Below, in pieces: positions 20,782 to 30,090 of a DNA stretch of 64,000 nucleotides. How positions within the stretch are numbered: the first letter of the stretch is position 1; each line of letters starts with the position of its first letter. Made by a program: the position numbers and the translations under genes. The notes below the pieces were generated by a model. The model had not been told where the DNA came from, ran no database searches, and saw nothing but the letters and a program-made list of their open reading frames with translations. Origin of the DNA: Trichosphaerium sp. ATCC 40318 (taxonomy: Eukaryota; Discosea; Flabellinia; Trichosidae); the NCBI GenBank assembly GCA_038496445.1, contig JALMLS010000105.1:1-64000 (forward strand), read 5' to 3'.

Positions 20782-23101
20782 ATGGACGCAGCAGAATTTA
20801 GAAAGCGTGGGCATGAGCTCATAGATTTTATAGCTGATTATTTGGAGAATACAGCTAAAAAGTTCCCAACACCGAAATCAAGCGTAAAACCTAATACAAT
20901 CGTAGATGCATTACCTAAAAACGCCCCAGAAGGTAGTTGTATTAATTTATCCGTATTCAAGCACTAACACAATCATTTTAGCGCCAGAACCATGGGAAAA
21001 CATACAAAAGGATATAGATAGTACGTATACGTAATTTCAGCTTATTTTTTCAAAGTGACACGTTAACCTTTTAAACGTACAGATTTGATCGTTCCTAATA
21101 TTACACACTGGCAACATCCACGATTTTTCGCTTTCTTCCCAGCAAATAACTCATACCCTGGTATTCTCGGAGATTTATTGTCCGCAGGCCTTGGTGTACA
21201 AGGGATGATATGGGCTACATCTCCTGCTTGTACAGAGTTAGAAACGGCAAGTCAACAAAAAAAAACCTCAAACGAAAACTTTTCTGCTCTTTTTTTTTTT
21301 TTGACGCACGTGCTTTTTCCACTTTTGGTGATTTAACTGACACTAGGTTGTTATGGATTGGCTTGGTAAAATGATGAATCTCCCAGACGCCTTTCTGAGC
21401 GCAGAATCTAAAGGCAAAGGCGGTGGTGTTATTCAAGGAACTGCTTCTGAGACAACTCTTGTTAATCTTAGTACGCATTAGCAACCTAAAATTATTGTGC
21501 TCTGGTGACACTTGTTAATGAAAATTCTAGTCGCTGCTCGCCACCGTACCTTGGAAGCAAATAAAGATAAAGCCACCCATAGCAATGTAATCGTTTACAC
21601 TTCCGACCAAGCGCATAGTTCTGTTAAAAAAGCATGTATGGTTGCAGGTGTGCACCTCGATAACCTTAGGTATTGATATCTCCCTTCTAAAACCTTTCTT
21701 TTGGCTTTAGAAATAAGCAACGTAGTGTCTAACACAAACTATAGAGTATTAGAGACTAATGAGCTTGGTCAACTTATGCCTGAAACCCTAGAGAAGGCAA
21801 TACTGGTACGTTGAAGTTACAACAGTTTTAAGTCAGTATGTTATTCACTTGGTTTTACAGGATGATAAGTCTAAAGGACTTTTCCCTTGTTATACTGTTG
21901 CTACGGTAGGCACTACTGGTGTGACTGCTAATGATCCCATCCGCGGGTTGGGTGAAATAAGTACGTTGAGTTCACGTGATAAGTAAAAAAGTAGTTACAC
22001 CTTTGTTCACAGCTCAAAAACATAACGTTTGGTTTCATGTTGATGCTGCTTTCTCTGGTGCTGCATGTATATTACCAGACTTTCGGTGTCTGTTGGATGG
22101 TATTGAACTTGCTGATAGTTTCAACTTTAACCCTCATAAATGGCTACTTGTCAATTTTGATTGCTCTGCGCATTGGTAACGTCATAAAACTGCGCAAGAC
22201 TTATACATGGTTATAGGGTCAAGGATAGAAACGCACTCATAGATTCTCTTTCTGTTACGCCAAGTTACTTGAGAAACGCAGCAACAGATTCTGGTGCAGT
22301 AAGCCATTCTTGTTTTTGTGAACATTTTTGCTTTATCACGTGATTTTTTTTGAAAATGAAGTCTATTTTTTTTCTTTTTGTCGGTTTTTGTCACGTGTTT
22401 ATGACTTTTAAGGTAATTGATTATCGTGATTGGCAAATACCACTTGGTAGAAGATTCAGAGCTCTTAAATTATGGTTTGTTCTTCGTACATATGGCGTAA
22501 AAGGACTTCAAGATTTTGTTAAAAAACACATTGACTGGGCAAAAAAAGTGGAAGAATGGGTTAAAAACGATGACAGATTTGAGATTGTAGTGCCAAGAAC
22601 TACTGCAATGGTTGTGTTTAAGATTAAAGGAGGTGATGATGATTTACAAAAAGCCCTTGTTGAACACGTGAACAATAGCGGATTCTACATAATAGGCACA
22701 AAATTTAAAGGTACAAAAAAATACAATCACCTTTTGTTAAACATTTTTAACCTTCAAAAAAAACCACTAATTTTATGCGCTCCTCTGTGTCCCACTTGAA
22801 AAAGAAAACCCCTCAAAACTCGTCTATGACACACTAAAAGTATACATGAAACATTGATTGTATACAATGCCGTCACTGATACCAATCGAACCTAATATCC
22901 GGTTACAAAAATCAAGTCAGATTCCTAAAACTTTTGCTTTTAGGTAATTGGGTTGTTAGATTTATGATTGGTACTAGATCCACAACTTATGAGGTATTCA
23001 TATCTTTATTTTGAACAACACTATATAAACTACATTTTTAGGATGTTGAAGCACTTTGGGATTGCATCCAAAAAGGAACTGAAAAGCTTCTTACAAAATA
23101 A
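20782..23101 (+). CDS. Aromatic-L-amino-acid decarboxylase (group II PLP enzyme)
   Basis: Twelve exons join in phase to give 476 aa, the usual family length: 20782-20932, 20982-21020, 21083-21246, 21347-21470, 21531-21669, 21745-21805, 21861-21960, 22013-22175, 22217-22298, 22413-22710, 22944-22993, 23042-23101. Motifs in order: [82 protein letters not shown], and the PLP lysine in [14 protein letters not shown]. It decarboxylates tyrosine, tryptophan, DOPA or 5-hydroxytryptophan in the cytosol; the preferred substrate cannot be read here. The intron after exon 3 starts with GCAAGT (a GC-AG intron). It lies between the two F-box/MORN genes and overlaps neither. Confidence 0.95.
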
Positions 23102-23379
23102 ATTTATTGTAGAAACGTTTTCGAAGAAAATAAACAGAAATCACGTGATTACTTTACTTCTTTATCTACACCCGTAAGTTTCGTGGCAGATTTCCAAAAT
23201 GTCAAGTAAAATCCTATGGATTACCGGTCAGCTGCCACGAAATTCACAGCACTCATTAGTAAATTTTACAAAAAAAAATTTATTTTTCTTTTACACCTGA
23301 TCTAATGTTGTTTTCACTGGGTTTTTTTTCCCTTTCATGGACTCTTCTGTGTTTATAAGCCTTTTGATTGTACGAAATG

Positions 23380-24429
23380 TTAATAATAAGCTTGTTGTTG
23401 CCAATTGTTCCCTTGATTTGCTTGTAAGCTTTCATGCATGTACACTATTGATGTTCTTTTATCATTGACATAAATAAAGTGCGATAACATATAACCTAAA
23501 TGATGCCATCTCCTATGTTGTCCTACCTTTTTACCATTAACATAATACCTTTGCTCTATTTGTCGTCCATACTCATGCCACTCCTTATACTCTCCATGAT
23601 TCTTACCACAAACAAGTGTGCTGGTTAACTCAAGCTTTCCATTTTCGAACCATTGCCTAATCTTTCCATGTCCTAACCCATTAACATATGTTTTAATTAC
23701 ATGAATTTGTCCATTCTTATGCCATTGTTTGTACTCTTTGTCAGGTTTATTGTGGACAAAATACCCATGTACCATTATTTGACCATTCTCATACCATTTC
23801 TTCATCTCACCATGTAGCTTACCATCCACATAGTTCTTTTGTAGCCACATTTGTCCATTTTCAAACCAAAGTTTGTAGCTTCCTTCATTTAGACCATTAA
23901 TGTATTGACTTTGTTCTTTTTGTTGTCCATTCTTATACCACTTCTTGCACTCTCCATCAAGTTTTTGATTGACGTAAGTCTCCTGTACCTTTATTTGACC
24001 GTTTTTATACCATCTCTTGTGCTCACCTTCACGCTTTCGATTGATAAAAGTACTGTGCTCTTTTAATTTCCCGTCGTTGTGCCATCTTTTATTCTCTCCA
24101 TGGCGTTTACCATTTTTCCAGTACTGTTGACGTACAATTGTTGTAACTTGTTTGTTTTTAGGGTTATAACTTCTCTTTAACCATTTACCCTGTTTTCTCA
24201 ATTTGTAATCAAACCTTGTTGTTGTTGCAGTGTACATTGATAGTATTGGCCATTTTAAATACGCTTCAAAGTCTAAATCGATAATTTCAAGTTGTAACTC
24301 CACTGGCAGGTGTAACAAGTACGAATCGAAAGTATCAAGCTATTTTAAGCGTTAGTAAAAGATATCTCTTGGTATACGAGTATTTACCTTTGTTGATGGA
24401 GTCGTACTGTTAATAGCCGTCTTTTCCAT
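23380..24429 (-). CDS. F-box-like protein with MORN/YwqK-type repeats (copy 2)
   Basis: Two exons: a 14-codon leader (24429-24388, MEKTAINSTTPSTK) joined in phase across a 48-nt intron to the main exon (24339-23380). The intron opens GTAAAT, has a perfect TACTAAC branch-like word and ends AATAG. The head LHLPVELQLEIIDLDFEAYL and KQGKWLKRS closely matches copy 1. About nine repeats follow, of the form HGEYKxWYxNGQIxxxxxYVNG. The main exon has no ATG near its start, so the leader exon is needed. An intron in a gene of otherwise virus-like style means it is expressed and processed as a host gene. Function beyond possible SCF binding is unknown. Confidence 0.7.
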
Positions 24430-24751
24430 CAATAGAACAAATAGTAAGCTGTTGTGGTTGATTTGTTTGAAGTAGTTTAAAGAAAAAGTCTTGACATTTC
24501 AGTACTGGGGAGATTTTTTCTGAAAACGATCCTAATCGGCCATGTGATTTTTTGGAAAACGAAATGCCTTTGGGTTTTTTTCCTTCGTAGCACCTTCTAT
24601 TGCTACAGGAATCCAATGTAGCAAAGACAATGCCAAAGAGAGTCAATGCATAGACAAGGTTGATTGATATCAACTTGTCAAGTTCATTTTGAAACATCAA
24701 AAACAATGATACATTTTCGCAATGTCCGTCAAAGTGTTTATTTTACATTTT
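24430..24751. other. Intergenic, no gene supported
   Basis: Between the 5' end of the F-box/MORN copy 2 and the stop of the next minus-strand gene. A 98-codon open frame exists on the minus strand but has no recognisable features and no good start. Confidence 0.3.
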
Positions 24752-25390
24752 TTATAAGTTTTTGGTGTGACCGTATATCCCGAAATGCAAAATAGCTGTC
24801 AACCTACCCCACTCACTATCTTCTTTTAGAGGTATTTGAAGGGCATTACAAATGCATTTTGAAACCAAAGGTGAGATATCTTTTGGCTTCCAATCACTTG
24901 GAGATTTTTTATTCATCTTATTTATTTCAACTAGCTCCTCAGCGCCTCGTCCTTTCTCAGCTTTTTCAACCACAGAAGGCCATGTTGATACAATGTGTCG
25001 AATAAGAAGCTCTTTTAGCATTGTTACCTTGGCTGGCTCATGCTCATCTGCCTCATCCTCATCTGATTCAGAATCTGGTTCATCGTTTTGAAAGAATATC
25101 GGAAGACCGAATTTTGGTGTTGTTGGAGGCACACGCTTCTCTACTTCTTTTAATTTCCGTATAAGAGCTGCCTTGCTAGAAACACCATAATGTCGGTTTA
25201 TTTTTGTCATGACAGTGCAACAAACATGTGAGTTTGGCTTCATACTGTATTTTGAGTCTGGAAAGACTTCCTTGTAAGCCTTTTTTGAAAAAATTACTTG
25301 ATTCAATCACGTGGGGTCATAGGGAGTACGTACTTTATTCAAGAATGGGAATTCGTTTTCGCGTATACAATATAGTGTACTGCATCCTCT
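24752..25390 (-). CDS. Hypothetical protein with acidic linker
   Basis: The main exon runs from an acceptor near 25281 (AAAAAAG) to the stop at 24752. It reads AYKEVFPDSKYSMKPNSH, then SSKAALIRKLKEVEKRVPP, an acidic linker (SESDEDEADEHE) and a C-terminal region with WKPKDISPLVSKCICNALQI. An upstream exon ending ENEFPFLNK joins in phase across a GTACGT intron; its own start is not found. The protein is charged and probably nuclear. I recognise no family. The main exon is long for this locus. Confidence 0.45.
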
Positions 25391-25399
25391 TGTTGGCCT

Positions 25400-26120
25400 A
25401 TGTACGCAGCACGTCCTCTTCTGTAACGACAAAAGTGAGCGCAACTTAACGAGAATTCAATGAAACAAGAAACAGATCTTTGAAATTGGCCAATTTCTTT
25501 ACAGAAAGCCACTTTTATGCGCCATTGTTACCGTATGTGACTGCACCGTAGTCATATTATTTATTACTGCAAGTTAAAGCTGAAACGAAAGGTTGTTGAC
25601 GTTATTTTACGCTCAGCGCACTTTTACAGCTTTATTCGGTATTTATGGTCATGTACAACGCGAGGGGAAACAAATGTAGCAATAACGAACCTTTTTACGT
25701 GACTTCACATACCCGACAGGCGGTAAATTTCGTATACGTCGAGATTGGCGTGTACCCTCCATCACAGTAAGAATTACAATATTTTGACAGGTATTGACCT
25801 TTTGCTCATCTACCTCCGCAACTTAAACAGCTACACGTGATCGCATAGTGAAAAAAACAAAGCGTTGTTCTTATAGCCAAACTTGGGTCAACGACGTTGT
25901 TGCCAACCTGAATATTGAGCTGGCACTTACCTGGATGGCATTGAAGAGTCTTTTGCTAGGCGAGAAAGTGTAACATGACACAGACGCTGTTGGTAGTTTT
26001 GGACATCCCTTGAACTTCAATAAACAAAAGCTGTTTTTTAACCTTGAGTACACATCAAATCAAGTTACGCAGGCCAAAAGCTGGTGTTTTAAATAGGTAC
26101 AATCCTGTTATACTCAACAA
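25400..26120. other. Intergenic, no gene confidently recognised
   Basis: A minus-strand open stretch near 25930-26050 ends at a good donor (CCAG then GTAAGT) and reads PKLPTASVSCYTF, but no partner exon is found. The rest shows no coding pattern or RNA gene. Confidence 0.3.
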
Positions 26121-26123
26121 TAG

Positions 26124-27155
26124 CTACTCAGTTGTTTCATCAATTTTCTTGATTATCATTGCTGCTAATAGAATAAAGGTTTCATTAACTACATATCAAG
26201 TTAGCCGGTTTTCTACATGCTATGTCATTACCATTGATTGCATCTTTCGAGGAAATTTCCATGTACTCCATCCCATGCTTATAAGCAAATACCTACACTA
26301 ATCAGCGTTTGACATCGCTAAATTGCAGTACCTGAGCAACATCATGATCAACAACACGTTCTTTCATGAGATCACTTTTTGTTCCAACAAGTATAGTTTG
26401 TACATTCTCTGGTGCATATCTTGCAACGTCTTGTGTCCACTTTTCGGTATTCTGAAAAGTCCCTTGGTTTGTAGTATCATACATCATCAACACGCCATGG
26501 ACACCTCGATATACATTTCCAATTGATCGGAATCTCTCTTGGTCTTAAACAAAACTTTTTTTAAAAAACCAGTCACTGGAATTCAAGGTCAAAAGAGCTC
26601 ACCACAAGTATCCCATATTTGTAACTTAACAGTTTTATCATGCACTTGTATGGTCTTCACTTTCTACATAATTTGGCATGTGTTAAAAACAAGAGGAAAA
26701 AAAGTAAAAGGTCAAAGGAACATGCTCATGTTTTTTTAAATTGTAGTTTTGATGTATTGAATTATCACGTGTATTGTGGACATAAAATCAAAGTGACGTA
26801 CAAAGTCAACACCAATTGTGGAGATGAATGAATCTGTGAATGTATCATCAACAAATCTAAGTACAGTACAACTTTTTCCAACACCAAGATCTCCAATTAG
26901 TTTTATTTTAAATAGATAATCACTAAAAAAAACTCGCGTCAGAAAATATAGGACTTGACAACAACAAAATGTACTAGTCTTGTGGATCCCTATTTGAGTC
27001 TAATGCAATGGTGTCAGTATCACTTTAAGAGTTTTTCCACTATTAAACCACAAAACAGCTCAAAAGTAGTTGTTTACGTGGAAATCAAGTTTTTAACAGT
27101 CGTCACCTTTTTTATTTCGTTTGCTATTACTCTCTTTACTGCTTTTACCACCCAT
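26124..27155 (-). CDS. Rab-like small GTPase with N-myristoylation-type start (family copy C)
   Basis: Seven exons (27155-27107, 26999-26975, 26922-26802, 26663-26603, 26543-26332, 26292-26232, 26188-26124) give 197 aa. The N-terminus is [16 protein letters not shown]. Other landmarks are the P-loop GDLGVGKSC, effector-loop STIGVDF, G4 TKSD and G5-like SSK. The G3 box reads DTCDQERF because the codon is split across the exon 4/5 junction, replacing Gly with Asp while keeping the following Gln. The C-terminus is [11 protein letters not shown], without cysteine. Exon lengths and phases equal those of copy A except for the short exon 2 and the last exon. It is closest to copy D at 52758, including intron sequence. 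Confidence 0.75.
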
Positions 27156-27267
27156 TCTAGTTTTTTGTTTGTGTAAGTGAAAACCTAAACCGCAAAACTT
27201 CGTCTTGTAAAGTCAATTTTCGTCTTCACTTTTTGGAAGATAAAAAAAATCACGTGGAACATTGAAC

Positions 27268-28355
27268 ATGCTGTATAGTATGCACGCCACAATAGAGTAT
27301 CCAGATAGGCCATTAAACGATAAAATGGACGAAAGTACAGATATATTAAATAGATTTGATCTATTAGACGTACCAACTGAGATAATCGCTCATTTGCTCG
27401 CGTTTGTTGATCGTTCTGGTCGATTTTCTGTTTCCGCAACCTGTAAACGGTTATTAGATATTATCCACTTTCACGTTGGATGCTACTCTATCAATGTTAA
27501 ATCAAGCGAGTGTTGTCGCCGGCTTTCAGGAAGTCCACTTCTCAAAAACACGAAAATATCTTTTGGCAATTTCCCAAAAGCATCAGACCATGACCTTGCC
27601 TTTCTTACTGGTATCAATGAACTGTCCCTTTTTGATAACGTTATAACAGACGAGGGATTGAAACAAATCATAGGTGTCCGTATTTTAAGAGTACAGTATT
27701 GTTCAAGAATAACAGACGCAGGGATAATACCACTTGTCAAAAACCTCAAAGAGATTTCATTGTGTAGATCCGCTGAAATCACTTCAAAAGGCCTTAAAGC
27801 ACTTTCTGGAATACCACGTGTTTATCTACCACACTTCTATCTTGAAGATGATGTAATGTTTTCTTTGGCTGGTGTACACACCATAGACTTACGTGAAACA
27901 TCATTAACAGATAAGGGTGTTTCAGCGTTAGCTGGAGTACATTCGATAAACTTGAGTTATACAAAAGTCACAGATGTAGGAATTTCAGCTTTGGCTGGTG
28001 TAGATACTATAGATTTGACTTATACGGCAGTTACAGATAAAGGAGTTATGGCATTGGTTGGTGTACATAAGATTAACTTGAGCTATACAAAAGTGACAGA
28101 CAGAGGTGTTTCAGCAGTTGCTTGTGTATACACAAAATACATCTTTCAGGCTGTAAAGGGATCACTGGGAAGTGTCTTAAAGACCTTGGAGGAGCACATA
28201 CTATTAATATATCGTATACAGATGCAACAGATGATTGGATTGTACATCTTTCTCGTGTACATGAACTAAGACTTTTTGGTTGTCAAAAACTTACAGGAGA
28301 ATGTATAAGTAACCTCAAACAAAAAGGGGTAACAATTCATTGGACAAATGATTAA
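27268..28355 (+). pseudogene. F-box/LRR gene with a single-base frameshift
   Basis: The first frame (start at 27268, or at the ATG at 27325) has an F-box (LLDVPTEIIAHLLAFVDRSG) and LRRs of the LAGVHTIDLxxTxVTDKGV type up to about 28125. The reading then needs a shift of one base near 28128-28135. The next frame continues the same repeat (KIHLSGCKGIT, GGAHTINISYTDATD) to a stop at 28355 (GVTIHWTND). One extra base in TGTGTATACACAAAA explains it. It is either a fresh pseudogene or a sequencing error. Architecture matches 6907-7974, and no intron is present. Confidence 0.65.
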
Positions 28356-28780
28356 ATACTGTAAACAACATTGTTCAAATAAAACCAGATTTCCTGACAT
28401 CACATACTTCATTTTCACTTTAGTTTAATACACGTGGAATAGACACAACAGCAATATTATCAGTTCTAAGCTTTTGCGTAACATCATCACAAACTACATG
28501 GTGCATTAGGAAACGCCAATAACGTAAACAGCCTGCTTGAAACTTAACTAAACCTAGTTCACTGGCGACTTTTGCACGACAAGAAATCTATCGTTGCCCA
28601 GCAATAAAGTTGCGATGTCAAGACTTAGAAGTACTTCTTGCAAATCAACCACAACTGCTTAGGTACTTTAGATAGTCTTGTCTTCACTAGACAGGGCTTA
28701 AAAAGAACAGCATTTGTGGAGATAAAATCGTGGAGACTCTTAATGATAGGCACGCAATAATGGCAATCTTTTAGACTTAG
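28356..28780. other. Intergenic, no gene recognised
   Basis: Convergent 3' flanks of the F-box/LRR gene and the Ras gene. No coding potential or RNA gene is seen; an AATAAA signal lies at 28378-28383. Confidence 0.35.
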
Positions 28781-29374
28781 TTACAATACAGAACATTTAT
28801 TTTTTTTTACTCGTTTAAGCATAAAACTCTTCCTTTTTCTTTGACGTATCTTTTCTTGAGCTTCAGCGGCTATTATCATTCTAGCCAACTGAAAAAAAGT
28901 TTGTTGTACATTAACACGTTTTTTTGCTGATGTTTCAAAGAAAGGCGAAGAAAACTGTCGGGCAAAGTCTTGTCCTTTTGTCTTAGCTACTTGTCGACTT
29001 GCTTTAAGATCACTCTTATTTCCAGCTATAACTAACGGAGGAAAACGTTTTTCTCGACATTTTTTAATCGTATCCACAAAAGCTTCCAAAGAGTCAAAAG
29101 AATGACAGTCTGTTATGGAGTACACCAGTAAAATACCATCAGCATCTTTTATATACATATCTCTTAGCGCCGAATATTCTTGTAGACCAACAGTACCAGC
29201 TGTATCCAATATATCTAACACAGTCGATTTTCCATCAACAATTACAGCTTTTCTATAACCGTCTTCTATGGTTGGATCATATCCAACAATGAACTCGTTG
29301 TATAAGAACTGTATCGTTAATGATGATTTACCAGCACCACCTGATCCCATTACTACTATTTTATAGTTCGACAT
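28781..29374 (-). CDS. Ras-family GTPase with CAAX box and switch II insertion
   Basis: A single exon of 197 aa. Boxes: G1 GSGGAGKSS, effector YDPTIEDGYRK, G3 DTAG, G4 NKSD, G5 ETSAK, then a basic tail and CSVL. CSVL is a CAAX motif; terminal Leu favours geranylgeranylation. It is Ras/Rap-like and should act as a membrane switch in growth or cytoskeletal signalling. Between DTAG and EYSALRDMY there are five residues, TVGLQ, where Ras has QE (three extra residues overall), so the catalytic Gln61 position is disturbed. It lacks introns, in contrast with the other conserved genes around it. Confidence 0.9.
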   Translation of the reverse strand: MSNYKIVVMGSGGAGKSSLTIQFLYNEFIVGYDPTIEDGYRKAVIVDGKSTVLDILDTAGTVGLQEYSALRDMYIKDADGILLVYSITDCHSFDSLEAFVDTIKKCREKRFPPLVIAGNKSDLKASRQVAKTKGQDFARQFSSPFFETSAKKRVNVQQTFFQLARMIIAAEAQEKIRQRKRKSFMLKRVKKNKCSVL

Positions 29375-30090
29375 GCTGCGTTACAGGCTTTGGTTGGGCG
29401 TTTTTTTTTCGGGAAGAACACAAGTATTCACCTAAACATAAAAAAAGGTTTTATTTTTCACAAAGGCAATAAATTCCATTCACCTAACAAACGGCAACGC
29501 GTACTATACTACAAGTCTTGACGGCATATCTACCTCGGTTTGTAGTTTTTGTGCGGTTTTTAAATCAAGTGCAGTACATGCCTGAACGATAAGATAATCA
29601 AGGATCTAGATTGTTGAATCTTTATTAACAATAGTCAGAAACGTTTAGCTAACACAAACACGTGAAACGCGTTAGAAAACACAGTTTAACAAGACCTTAC
29701 TTGTCTTTCGAACGTGTAAGAAAACCCATAATCACGTGACTGTAACCGCAATGACAACTAGCGCGTTTACACCGTACGTAATGTAACGCTACGGATCACA
29801 ACAACTTTTCCTTTGTAATTCAGGTAATGTCAATAAATGTTCAAAGTACCCAGTTTTAAGATGTTAACCGAGTCAGAAGTTCTGCCCAACAAACTCTACA
29901 CAGTGGCGCCCTTTAGCTGCGAAACAACATGCCTAACCGGCGCTCAACATTCAAATTCAAACAATGGGAACAAACGAGCAAGACGAGGTTACAACCAAAT
30001 AAATTCTAATTTTGTTTTTTGGCGTTTTGATTTTTTTTTTGAAACACAAACCTTTCTGGTTCTTTTGTTTTTTTTTTAAAATTACACGTT
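29375..30090. other. Intergenic, no gene confidently recognised
   Basis: A plus-strand frame at about 29861-30000 (MLTESEVLPNKLYTVAPFS) has protein-like composition but no recognisable domain, and runs into T-rich sequence. I do not call it. Long T runs lie near 30030-30080. Confidence 0.3.

Noticed and set aside
29837-30079. Plus-strand open frame starting MFKVPSF
   Set aside because: Runs into T-rich sequence coding for Phe runs; no motifs and no supporting splice sites.
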